From NCBI GenBank assembly GCA_024710675.1, contig JANJUH010000469.1, positions 1-11,004 on the forward strand: a DNA stretch of 11,004 nt, written 5' to 3'. Shown here piece after piece: positions 1 to 5,628 of this stretch; positions within the stretch are counted from its first letter, which is position 1; the number at the start of each line of letters is the position of its first letter. The translations under genes and the position numbers were made by a program. The stretch is from Lysobacterales bacterium. Its GTDB lineage: Bacteria; Pseudomonadota; Gammaproteobacteria; Xanthomonadales; SZUA-5. Below the pieces are notes generated by a model. The model searched no databases. It was not told where the DNA came from and saw nothing but the letters and a program-made list of their open reading frames with translations.

Positions 1-46
1 CAAGCATTCGCGGCCTCGTCGCTGAGCCGAAGACAGCGCCACTGCT

Positions 47-115
47 GTGGGAGCGCCCTTGTGGCGCGACGGGCTGGCCTCGAGACCACCCCGTCGCGCG
101 ACCAGCGCGCCCTAC
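47..115. repeat. REPIN-like inverted repeat, family A
   Basis: This 69-bp stretch folds on a central CTCGAG (79-84). The left arm (47-81) begins GTGGGAGCGCCC. The reverse complement of the right arm (82-115) begins GTAGGGCGCGCT. By hand alignment the arms match at about 28 of 34 positions with one gap, including a shared GCGCGACGGG block. Both outer ends carry a GTRG-type head (GTGG and GTAG), the tetranucleotide known from REP sequences mobilised by RAYT transposases. Two REPs head to head form a REPIN. No transposase gene lies in the window. The arm sequence differs from the repeats at 5367-5608, so this looks like a second family in the same genome. Confidence 0.6.
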
Positions 116-183
116 CGACCCCGTTGACCGTACTCCTGCGTACGCGTAGCTTTCCGCCCGCCAGCAACGGAACCATTTCACAG

Positions 184-212
184 TTTCGGCAACTGGTACG
201 CAAATTTACAAT
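184..212 (+). promoter_or_regulatory. Weak candidate promoter upstream of the SGNH hydrolase operon
   Basis: The only AT-rich patch before the first gene is around 200-212. TACAAT at 207-212 matches the sigma-70 -10 consensus at five of six positions. The -35 region at usual spacing (TTTCGG, 184-189) is poor. A second weak pair is TTGACC at 124-129 with TAGCTT at 147-152, 17 bp apart. Either would leave a leader of about 50-120 nt before the start at 275. The rest of 116-274 shows nothing else I can name. Confidence 0.25.
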
Positions 213-274
213 CGCCACGGACGGGGAGCGTCCGCGGCAAGTGCCACACCAAACGTCATCCTGGGGAGGATCTG

Positions 275-1360
275 ATGAACGCTTTTCGTCGCACTGTCCG
301 CGGCCTGTTGCCGGCTGCCCTCTTGCTGGCCATCGGCGGCACCGCGGCCGCCAACACGCTGAACCAGAACGTGTCCTGGACGGTCGATCGCTCGGGCACC
401 AGCACCAAGTACCGCGTCGTCGCCTACGGCGATTCGATCTACGCGGGCTACAACGGCTCGACGACCAATGCCGCGCGATATGCCGCGCCCACGGTTGAAG
501 CCGAATACCTCGCGGCGCTGTGGAATGCCGATATCGAGAGCGTGCGCCGCGCCAAGTCCGGCGCGATCGCCTCGGACGTCTACCAGAACAAGATCGTCGC
601 CGAGCGCAGCTACATGCAGGCGAGCAACACGCGCGTCGTGACCTTCGAGATGTGCGGCAACGACGGCCTGCAGGCGCGCTCGAGCTTCAAGGGCCAGAGC
701 GGCACCTGCAACTATGGCGTGCTCAACACCGCGCTCAACAATTGCAAGGTCAATGTCGCGGCGGCGATGGACTACATCAATGCCAACGCCAGCCCGAACG
801 TGCGCCTGAAGATCATCGCGAACCTGTACTACCCCGGCTACAACGCCGACAACGTGCAGAGCTCCTGCCGCGATGCCAGCACCGGCGCCACGGTCAACAT
901 GCGCACCACCTTCCTGCCGGTGATCGCGAAGATGAACTACTGGATGTGCGAGTACGCGCGCCAGAAGGGCTTCAAGTGCGCCGACAGCTTCGCCCAGTAC
1001 ATGGCCGCCGATTACGACAGCAACGGCGACGGCCTGATCGACTCCGACGCCATCCGCTATGTGGCCGGCGAGAGCGAGGCGGCCTACGTCAACAAGATCA
1101 CCACGACGTATCGGTCCACGCTGCGCGATGCCAATACGAAGTTCGCCACGGCCTCGACCAGCTACGACTACATCCAGTCCGACGACGTGCACCCGACCTA
1201 CAGCGGAACAACGATGCGCGCCGGCCTGTTCGGTGGCAGCTCGGGCACCGGCGCGGCGCGTTACACGAGCTTCAGCGGCGGCAAGAGCCCGATCTGGAAC
1301 CGCTTCGGCCACGAGCGCATGGGCTGGGCGCTGTCGACCTACAATCCGCCGAGCCCCTGA
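275..1360 (+). CDS. Secreted SGNH/GDSL-family hydrolase
   Basis: This is a 361-residue esterase/lipase-type enzyme, probably exported. A signal peptide is visible: basic N-region, hydrophobic residues 11-21, and an AAA site with likely cleavage after residue 26. Block I is YGDSIYAGY with nucleophile Ser54. Gly96 fits block II, GND with Asn129 is block III, and DDVH with Asp303 and His306 is block V. All four SGNH residues are therefore present. The mature protein has six cysteines, compatible with disulfides. An EF-hand/dockerin-like loop (DSNGDGLID, residues 248-256) sits between blocks III and V and suggests a bound calcium. The ATG has a strong ribosome site, GGGGAGGA at 263-270. The next gene starts 20 bp downstream, so the two are probably co-transcribed. 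Substrate (lipid, acetylated glycan or other ester) cannot be told from sequence. Confidence 0.9.
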   Translation: MNAFRRTVRGLLPAALLLAIGGTAAANTLNQNVSWTVDRSGTSTKYRVVAYGDSIYAGYNGSTTNAARYAAPTVEAEYLAALWNADIESVRRAKSGAIASDVYQNKIVAERSYMQASNTRVVTFEMCGNDGLQARSSFKGQSGTCNYGVLNTALNNCKVNVAAAMDYINANASPNVRLKIIANLYYPGYNADNVQSSCRDASTGATVNMRTTFLPVIAKMNYWMCEYARQKGFKCADSFAQYMAADYDSNGDGLIDSDAIRYVAGESEAAYVNKITTTYRSTLRDANTKFATASTSYDYIQSDDVHPTYSGTTMRAGLFGGSSGTGAARYTSFSGGKSPIWNRFGHERMGWALSTYNPPSP

Positions 1361-1380
1361 TCGGCTGAAACGGAGCGCCG

Positions 1381-2091
1381 GTGAACGCATCTGACACCGG
1401 CACCGCCGCGCCGTCCGCCCCGGACGGCGACGGCGTACGCATCATCCGCCAGCAATCCGGAGCGGGTCGCTGGTGGCCGCTGGCCCTGGTCATTGCCGTG
1501 CTCGTCGCCATGGGCTGGCTCTTCCAGCCCAAGCCGCGGACCACGACGAACCCGACGACGGCAGGCGGCGTAGCGCCGTCGGCGGCCGTGGTCCAGACCG
1601 AAGCGGCAGCGCTGCAGCCTGCAGCGCCGGAGGTCCAGGCAAGTCTCCCGTCCAACCGCCCCAGCTTGCCCCCGATCCCGCCCTCGACGTCCGAAGCGCC
1701 GCCGGAGTGGCGCACCGGCGATGCCAACGACCTGGCCACCTACGTGTCCCCGAACGATCCCGTTCCCACCGCTGCCGAGCTGATCCAGGCGCTGCGCGAG
1801 GCCGGCGAAACCGGCGGCATCGCGGCCTTCAACCCGCCCGGCACCAGCCCGCCCTTGCGCGGCATCGCGGTGCCCGAGGAGTTCCCGCTGCCCGAGGGCT
1901 ATGTGCGCCACTACCAGGCGACCGACGATGGCCGGGCGCTCGAGCCGATCCTGATGTTTTCGCCGGATTACGTTTTCCGCGACGCCTCCGGGCGGGAGAT
2001 CCCCATTCCCGAGGACCGCGTCGTGCCGCCGGACATGGTCCCGCCCGGCCTGCCGATCCGCGAGATCGAGATCCCGCCGCCTCCCGAGTGA
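1381..2091 (+). CDS. Proline-rich single-pass membrane protein of unknown function
   Basis: This 236-residue protein is not recognised. It starts with GTG, preceded by GGAG at 1372-1375. Residues 1-30 are polar, residues 31-48 form one hydrophobic segment (WWPLALVIAVLVAMGWLF), and the rest is soluble and rich in Pro, Ala and Thr. The topology is probably N-terminus in the cytoplasm with the C-terminal part in the periplasm. The region after the membrane segment (about 50-110) looks disordered and may be a spacer across the periplasm. The last 90 residues contain more ordered stretches and end in IPPPPE. Its stop codon overlaps an in-frame GTG of the following Lnt-like gene (GTGA at 2088-2091), which argues for co-translation with that enzyme. 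A role as partner or anchor for the neighbouring envelope enzymes is inference only. Confidence 0.75.
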   Translation: MNASDTGTAAPSAPDGDGVRIIRQQSGAGRWWPLALVIAVLVAMGWLFQPKPRTTTNPTTAGGVAPSAAVVQTEAAALQPAAPEVQASLPSNRPSLPPIPPSTSEAPPEWRTGDANDLATYVSPNDPVPTAAELIQALREAGETGGIAAFNPPGTSPPLRGIAVPEEFPLPEGYVRHYQATDDGRALEPILMFSPDYVFRDASGREIPIPEDRVVPPDMVPPGLPIREIEIPPPPE

Positions 2092-2126
2092 GCGCGCAGC
2101 TCCGCGCGCCAACGAGTGTCTCGTCG

Positions 2127-4634
2127 ATGCCTGATTCCGAATCGAGCCTCCTGCCCGGTCCCGCCCGCACGCCTGCGCGCTGGACGCGCTACCTCGGGCT
2201 GATCCTTGCTGCAGCCTTGCTCGCCGCCTATGCGCAGGGTGGGCCCTGGTGGATCCTCGGCTTCTGCGCGCTGGCGCCCTGGCTGTGGTCGCTCGGACGG
2301 GAAACGAGCTGGCGTGGCACCCTGGGCAACGCCTGGTTGATGACGCTGGCCTTCACGCTGGCGGTGTTCTCCTGGTTCGGCCAGGCCATCGGCGCCTACA
2401 CCGGCATCGGCACACCGGGCGCCCTGCTTGCGCTGGCGCTGCTCGCACCGCTGCTGCAGCCGCAGTTCATCGCCCTGGCCCTGGTGCGCCGCTGGTCGCT
2501 GCGCGCCCACGGTCCATGGCTGGGCCTGATCGCAGGCGCAGCGGCCTGGGTCGGCAGCGAAACCCTGGTCCCGAAGTTGCTCGGAGATACGCTCGGGCAC
2601 GGCCTCGCGCCGGCCCTGCTGATGCGCCAGCCGGCGGATCTCTTCGGCGCGGCCGGCTTGAGCTTCGCGCTGATCCTCGTCAACGAAGCGCTGGCCCTGG
2701 GCTGGAGTCGACGTCGGGCGGGGGTCCGAGCACTGGCGACCCCGGTACTGCTCGCCCTTGCCGTGCCCGCAGCCCTGGCGGGCTACGGCCATCTGCGCAT
2801 CGGCGAGCTGGCGGTGCACGCCGAGCGCACCCTGCCCGAGGCCGCGACGCTGCGCATCGGCATGGTGCAAGCCAGCGAGACCGACTACGAGCGACGCCGC
2901 CAGGAGGTGGGCGCCTACACCGTGGTGCGCGAGGTGCTCGACGCTCACTTCGAGCTGTCGCAGGCCGCCATCGAGCAGCACGGCGTCGATGCGCTGCTGT
3001 GGTCGGAGACGGTCTATCCGACGCCTTACGGCCACCCGCGCAGCGAGGACGGCGCCGCGCTCGATGCCGAGATCCTCGATTTCGTGCGCCGCCGCGGTGT
3101 CGCGCTGGTCTTTGGCAGCTACGATGTGGATGCGGCCGGCGAATACAACGCGGCGGTGTTCCTGGAACCCGAGTCCGGCCTTCTCGCCTATTACCGCAAG
3201 AGCCACCCCTTTCCGCTGACCGAGCACGTCCCGGCCTGGCTCGATGGCCCGCTGCTGCGCCGCTGGCTGCCGTGGGCCGGCACCTGGCAAGCCGGCAACG
3301 GCGCGCGCGTGCTGCCATTGCGCGCGCGCGACGGACGCGAGCTGAATGTCGCACCCTTGATCTGCCTGGACGATGTCCGCCCCGGACTTGCGCTCGACGG
3401 TGCCCGCCTCGGCGCACAGGCCCTGATCGGCCTGTCCAACGACGCCTGGTTCAGCGCCACGCCCGATGGCGCCCGGCTGCATCTTCAAGTCGCCCGGTTC
3501 CGAAGCATCGAAACCCGCCTGCCGCAACTGCGCGTCACCACCAACGGCCTGACCGCTTTCGTCGATCCCAGCGGCGAGGTGCTGGTCCAAACCGCGATCG
3601 GCGATCGCGCGGTGCTCGCCGGGGAAGTACCGATGGTCGATCCGCCTCGCACACTGATGGTGCGCTGGGGCGACTGGTTCGGGCACTTCGCCCTTTTTGC
3701 CCTGGCCTTGCTGGCGGCAATCGACGGGCTGCGGCGGTGGCGGCTTGGGTCGGCCAGCGCACCGGCCGATGGGTCAACCAGTCGCTTCGACGGCCGGGTC
3801 GTGCTGATGAATCCCACACTGCGCCTCCTGCTCGCTGCCCTCCGTCTGACCGCAGCCGCCGGCCTGATCGCCCTCGCCGCCCAGATGGCCTGGCGCTACG
3901 GCTGGCAGGTCAATGCGCTGGCGCAGATCCAGCTCTTCCTGTGGGCAGTGCTCGCACCCCTGCTGCTGGGCTGGGCGATCGCACGCAGCCGCAGGGCCCA
4001 TGCCGAATGTCGCGAGGGTGTGCTGCTCATCGAGCGGCCCGGTGAGCGCATCGAGATCCCGCTCGCGCGCGTCGCGAAGGCGCACGCCTGGCACTGGCCA
4101 CTGCCCGGACCGGGCCTGACGCTGGAATTGGCCTCGGGCGGGCGCCTCGGCCACGGGCTGGCCGTCGACGATCCGGCAGGCTTCAGGGAGATGCTGGAGC
4201 AATCCGGTGCCAGGCTCGCCGTAGGCCCGCGAAGCGCGTCGATGCGGGACCAACTCGCACGACTGCGCGCGCTGACCCGGCGACCCTGGCTGGACCACCC
4301 CTTCGTGAAGTTCGGGCTGTTCCCGCTGGTGCCCGCCCTGCCCGCCTTCCGACTGCACCAGTACATCGCCTACGGCGGCACCTTCGGCGAGTTGCAGACC
4401 TATGGCGCCACGGCCTGGCTGCTCGGCCTGGCCATCTGGTGGGCCTCGTGGTCGATCGGGTTGATGCTCTTTGCGGCCGGCTTGCGGATGTGCAGCGAGC
4501 TGGCCACTGTCATTGCGCTGCGGATTGCACCAGCGCGCGCTTTGCCGACCCGGCGGATGATGGAAGCGGCTGCCCGCCTGCTCTTCTTCCTGGGCATCCC
4601 GGGCTGGCTGTTCTGGCGGATGTTGTACGGCTGA
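2127..4634 (+). CDS. Lnt-like N-acyltransferase (nitrilase fold) fused to an extra membrane domain
   Basis: This 835-residue protein has residues 1-535 laid out like apolipoprotein N-acyltransferase: membrane helices to about 235, a nitrilase domain at 242-505, and a last helix at 511-533. The Glu-Lys-Cys triad is present: Glu294 in WSETVYP, Lys358 in YRKSHPF, Cys413 in LICLDD. Glu366 in TEHVP and the NDAWF motif (from 438) also fit Lnt. The residues after the cysteine are Leu-Asp, where E. coli Lnt has Tyr-Glu. Residues 561-835 are additional: two helices (about 565-590 and 600-622), a beta-rich soluble segment (625-698) resembling a small PH-type domain, and three more hydrophobic segments. 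E. coli Lnt is 512 residues. An in-frame GTG at 2088, overlapping the previous stop, is an alternative start that would add 13 residues. It may N-acylate lipoproteins or another amine acceptor. Whether it is the cell's main Lnt is unknown. Confidence 0.85.
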   Translation: MPDSESSLLPGPARTPARWTRYLGLILAAALLAAYAQGGPWWILGFCALAPWLWSLGRETSWRGTLGNAWLMTLAFTLAVFSWFGQAIGAYTGIGTPGALLALALLAPLLQPQFIALALVRRWSLRAHGPWLGLIAGAAAWVGSETLVPKLLGDTLGHGLAPALLMRQPADLFGAAGLSFALILVNEALALGWSRRRAGVRALATPVLLALAVPAALAGYGHLRIGELAVHAERTLPEAATLRIGMVQASETDYERRRQEVGAYTVVREVLDAHFELSQAAIEQHGVDALLWSETVYPTPYGHPRSEDGAALDAEILDFVRRRGVALVFGSYDVDAAGEYNAAVFLEPESGLLAYYRKSHPFPLTEHVPAWLDGPLLRRWLPWAGTWQAGNGARVLPLRARDGRELNVAPLICLDDVRPGLALDGARLGAQALIGLSNDAWFSATPDGARLHLQVARFRSIETRLPQLRVTTNGLTAFVDPSGEVLVQTAIGDRAVLAGEVPMVDPPRTLMVRWGDWFGHFALFALALLAAIDGLRRWRLGSASAPADGSTSRFDGRVVLMNPTLRLLLAALRLTAAAGLIALAAQMAWRYGWQVNALAQIQLFLWAVLAPLLLGWAIARSRRAHAECREGVLLIERPGERIEIPLARVAKAHAWHWPLPGPGLTLELASGGRLGHGLAVDDPAGFREMLEQSGARLAVGPRSASMRDQLARLRALTRRPWLDHPFVKFGLFPLVPALPAFRLHQYIAYGGTFGELQTYGATAWLLGLAIWWASWSIGLMLFAAGLRMCSELATVIALRIAPARALPTRRMMEAAARLLFFLGIPGWLFWRMLYG

Positions 4635-4687
4635 GGAGGGTGCGGGGACTGCATGCGGTGCTACATCGCCCACCCTGCGCCGGGCCC

Positions 4688-4718
4688 AAAAAACGACGGG
4701 CGCCGCAGCGCCCGTCGT
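4688..4718 (-). terminator. Intrinsic terminator of the phasin gene
   Basis: A perfect 10-bp stem (CGACGGGCGC at 4694-4703 with GCGCCCGTCG at 4708-4717, one more A-T pair at 4693/4718) closes a 4-nt CGCA loop. Six adenines at 4688-4693 on the plus strand read as a T6 tract immediately after the stem on the minus strand. It lies 22 bp past the phasin stop codon. There is no T tract on the other side, so it should act for the minus strand only. No separate terminator is obvious for the convergent Lnt-like gene. Confidence 0.85.
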
Positions 4719-4739
4719 CGGTACCCCTGAAACGCCGGA

Positions 4740-5162
4740 TCAGGCCGCCTTGGCGCCCGTCTTCAGCGCCTTGACCTGGCGATTCAGCTCGGCGACGCGG
4801 CGCGAGAGCTGCTCGACATCGGCCTTCGACGGAATGCCCAGGCGCGACAGCACGCGGGTGACCTGGCCGCTGACGACCTGCTCGACCTGCGCGAGGTTCT
4901 GGTTGGCGGCATCCTGCACCTTGCCAATCACGCCCTCGACCTGACCGCGCACGTCGGCCACACGGCCTTCGACGAACTCGACGGCGCGCGCCTGCGCGTC
5001 CTTGGCCTGGTCGACGATCTGACCGACCAGCTTGGCGCCTTCCTTGCGGGTCAGCGCGACCGCGCCCATCGAGGCGCGCCAGAGATCGCGGGCCTGCGCC
5101 GGCTGGGCAGCCTTGGTGGCGCGGGTGCGGGACTTGGCACCGGTACGCTTCCTGACAGCCAT
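4740..5162 (-). CDS. Phasin, polyhydroxyalkanoate granule-associated type (PhaF/PhaI family)
   Basis: This 140-residue protein is expected to coat PHA granules. Known phasins stabilise the granule surface. The start at 5162 is chosen because AAGGAGAG lies just upstream (5168-5175); a further upstream in-frame start would add 24 residues including the leader hairpin. Residues 1-20 are strongly basic (RKRTGAKSRTR). The middle is a long amphipathic helix or coiled coil rich in Ala, Val, Gln and Glu. The C-terminal part has the family hallmark: VTRVLSRLGIPSKADVEQL followed by a heptad-like RRVAELNRQVKAL. PhaF of pseudomonads has a long basic histone-like C-terminal tail; here the basic segment is short and N-terminal. 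No PHA synthase or depolymerase gene is in the window. The gene appears monocistronic. Confidence 0.85.
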   Translation of the reverse strand: MAVRKRTGAKSRTRATKAAQPAQARDLWRASMGAVALTRKEGAKLVGQIVDQAKDAQARAVEFVEGRVADVRGQVEGVIGKVQDAANQNLAQVEQVVSGQVTRVLSRLGIPSKADVEQLSRRVAELNRQVKALKTGAKAA

Positions 5163-5167
5163 GGTGA

Positions 5168-5175
5168 CTCTCCTT
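5168..5175 (-). promoter_or_regulatory. Ribosome binding site of the phasin gene
   Basis: AAGGAGAG on the minus strand lies 5 nt before the ATG at 5162. It decides the start in favour of the 140-residue form over the 164-residue reading. The same octamer precedes the CBS gene at 7185-7192. Confidence 0.75.
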
Positions 5176-5180
5176 CTGAT

Positions 5181-5218
5181 GTGGGACCGGACGCGGAACA
5201 CTCCGCGCTTGTTCCCAC
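5181..5218 (-). promoter_or_regulatory. Nested hairpin in the phasin 5' leader
   Basis: The outer arms GTGGGA (5181-5186) and TCCCAC (5213-5218) pair over 6 bp. Inside, CGCGGA (5192-5197) pairs with TCCGCG (5202-5207) around an ACAC loop. The two stems are separated by a symmetrical 5 x 5 nt internal loop. A competing inverted repeat GGAACA-N9-TGTTCC (5195-5215) overlaps them. The element lies directly upstream of the phasin ribosome site. It could be an mRNA structure, an operator, or a worn REP copy, since it has a GTGGG head on both ends. Confidence 0.45.
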
Positions 5219-5241
5219 GGTAAGGAGCGCCCATAGAACAA

Positions 5242-5254
5242 TCACACTATGTGA
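5242..5254. promoter_or_regulatory. Short palindrome in the phasin promoter region
   Basis: TCACA-CTA-TGTGA is a perfect 5-bp inverted repeat around a 3-bp centre, about 80 bp upstream of the phasin start and in the most AT-rich part of this intergenic region. Position and symmetry are compatible with an operator. It is not a CRP site, whose half-sites have the opposite order. No convincing -35/-10 pair was found nearby. Confidence 0.25.
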
Positions 5255-5401
5255 CGGGGCGCGATTCGATGGTTTGCTCGGGTGGACGAGGGCACGCAAA
5301 GGATGGTCAGCCGTCACGAGGGGCTGGCCAACCTCTGCATGTCGGCGTTCACAACGCCCGCCCTCTCTGGGTCGGGATGCATCCCGAGGCTGCGAGCCTC
5401 C

Positions 5402-5471
5402 GTGGGTAGGGATTCATACCGACCCCTTTGCTTCGCACCCCCGAAGAGCGTCCGGATGAATCCGGACCCAC
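5402..5471. repeat. 70-bp REPIN-like element, copy 1
   Basis: The element starts GTGGGTAGGGATTCATACC and ends GAATCCGGACCCAC. The reverse complement of the right end (GTGGGTCCGGATTCATCC) matches the left arm at 18 of 22 positions. Each arm is itself palindromic. It has exactly the same length as the copy at 5539-5608 and shares with it the inner GCACCCC and GAAGAGCGTCCGGA blocks. Confidence 0.65.
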
Positions 5472-5497
5472 GATCACTGTGGACCCACCTGACAAAT

Positions 5498-5557
5498 CCG
5501 GGCTTCTGTGGGTCGGGATTCATCCCTGCCGGGCTTCTGTGGGTCGGGATTCATCCC
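5498..5557. repeat. 29-bp direct repeat at 31-bp spacing
   Basis: The sequence at 5498-5526 is repeated without mismatch at 5529-5557. Each copy holds a GGGCTTCTGTGGG block followed by a TCGGGATTCATCCC palindrome. The upstream copy lacks the closing CGAC of the full palindrome, so it looks like a tandem duplication of the left arm of the 5539-5608 element. Confidence 0.7.
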
Positions 5558-5608
5558 GACGCTTCTGTTCTGCACCCCGGAAGAGCGTCCGGACAAATCC
5601 GGACCCAC
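5539..5608. repeat. 70-bp REPIN-like element, copy 2
   Basis: The left arm has a perfect stem GTCGGGA (5543-5549)/TCCCGAC (5554-5560). The right arm has a perfect stem GTCCGGA (5587-5593)/TCCGGAC (5598-5604). Both ends read GTGGGT inwards. Over the first 25 bases the left arm matches the reverse complement of the right arm at 21 positions. This is the best-preserved copy of family B. Confidence 0.7.
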
Positions 5609-5628
5609 ACAGCCAAAGCCCCGGGGCC

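Larger units (their letters stand above)
5367..5608. repeat. Cluster of REP-like palindromes, family B
   Basis: Most of the 466-bp gap between phasin and tyrA is occupied by related palindromes. They include the 16-bp perfect palindrome at 5372-5387, a GAGGCT-GCG-AGCCTC hairpin at 5386-5400, two 70-bp inverted pairs (5402-5471 and 5539-5608), a decayed unit around 5478-5499, and an extra tandem half-unit at 5498-5526. The core is GTGGGT followed by a 7-bp stem, either GTCGGGA/TCCCGAC or GTCCGGA/TCCGGAC. No reading frame in the region looks coding. Apart from the phasin control region at 5163-5260, I see nothing else here. Confidence 0.75.

Noticed and set aside
206..1390. Long minus-strand open frame opposite the SGNH hydrolase
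   Set aside because: The composition is typical of an antisense shadow in GC-rich DNA (Arg/Ala/Val/Gly-rich, no motif), while the plus strand has a full SGNH motif set and a good ribosome site.
1473..2126. N-terminal extension of the Lnt-like frame by 218 residues
   Set aside because: The extension is Arg-rich and overlaps the proline-rich protein gene out of frame. Lnt-like sequence begins only after 2127 (or 2088).
1968..3686. 572-residue minus-strand open frame opposite the Lnt-like gene
   Set aside because: It has no recognisable domain and overlaps completely with conserved nitrilase motifs on the plus strand.
5242..5254. CRP binding site
   Set aside because: The half-sites are TCACA then TGTGA with a 3-bp centre, the reverse of TGTGA-N6-TCACA.
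5498..5557. Start of a CRISPR array
   Set aside because: Two 29-bp copies are separated by only 2 bp, leaving no spacer; they are REP-type palindromes.
5618..5627. GCCCCGGGGC palindrome as the tyrA terminator
   Set aside because: It leaves no proper loop and lacks a T tract on the minus strand.
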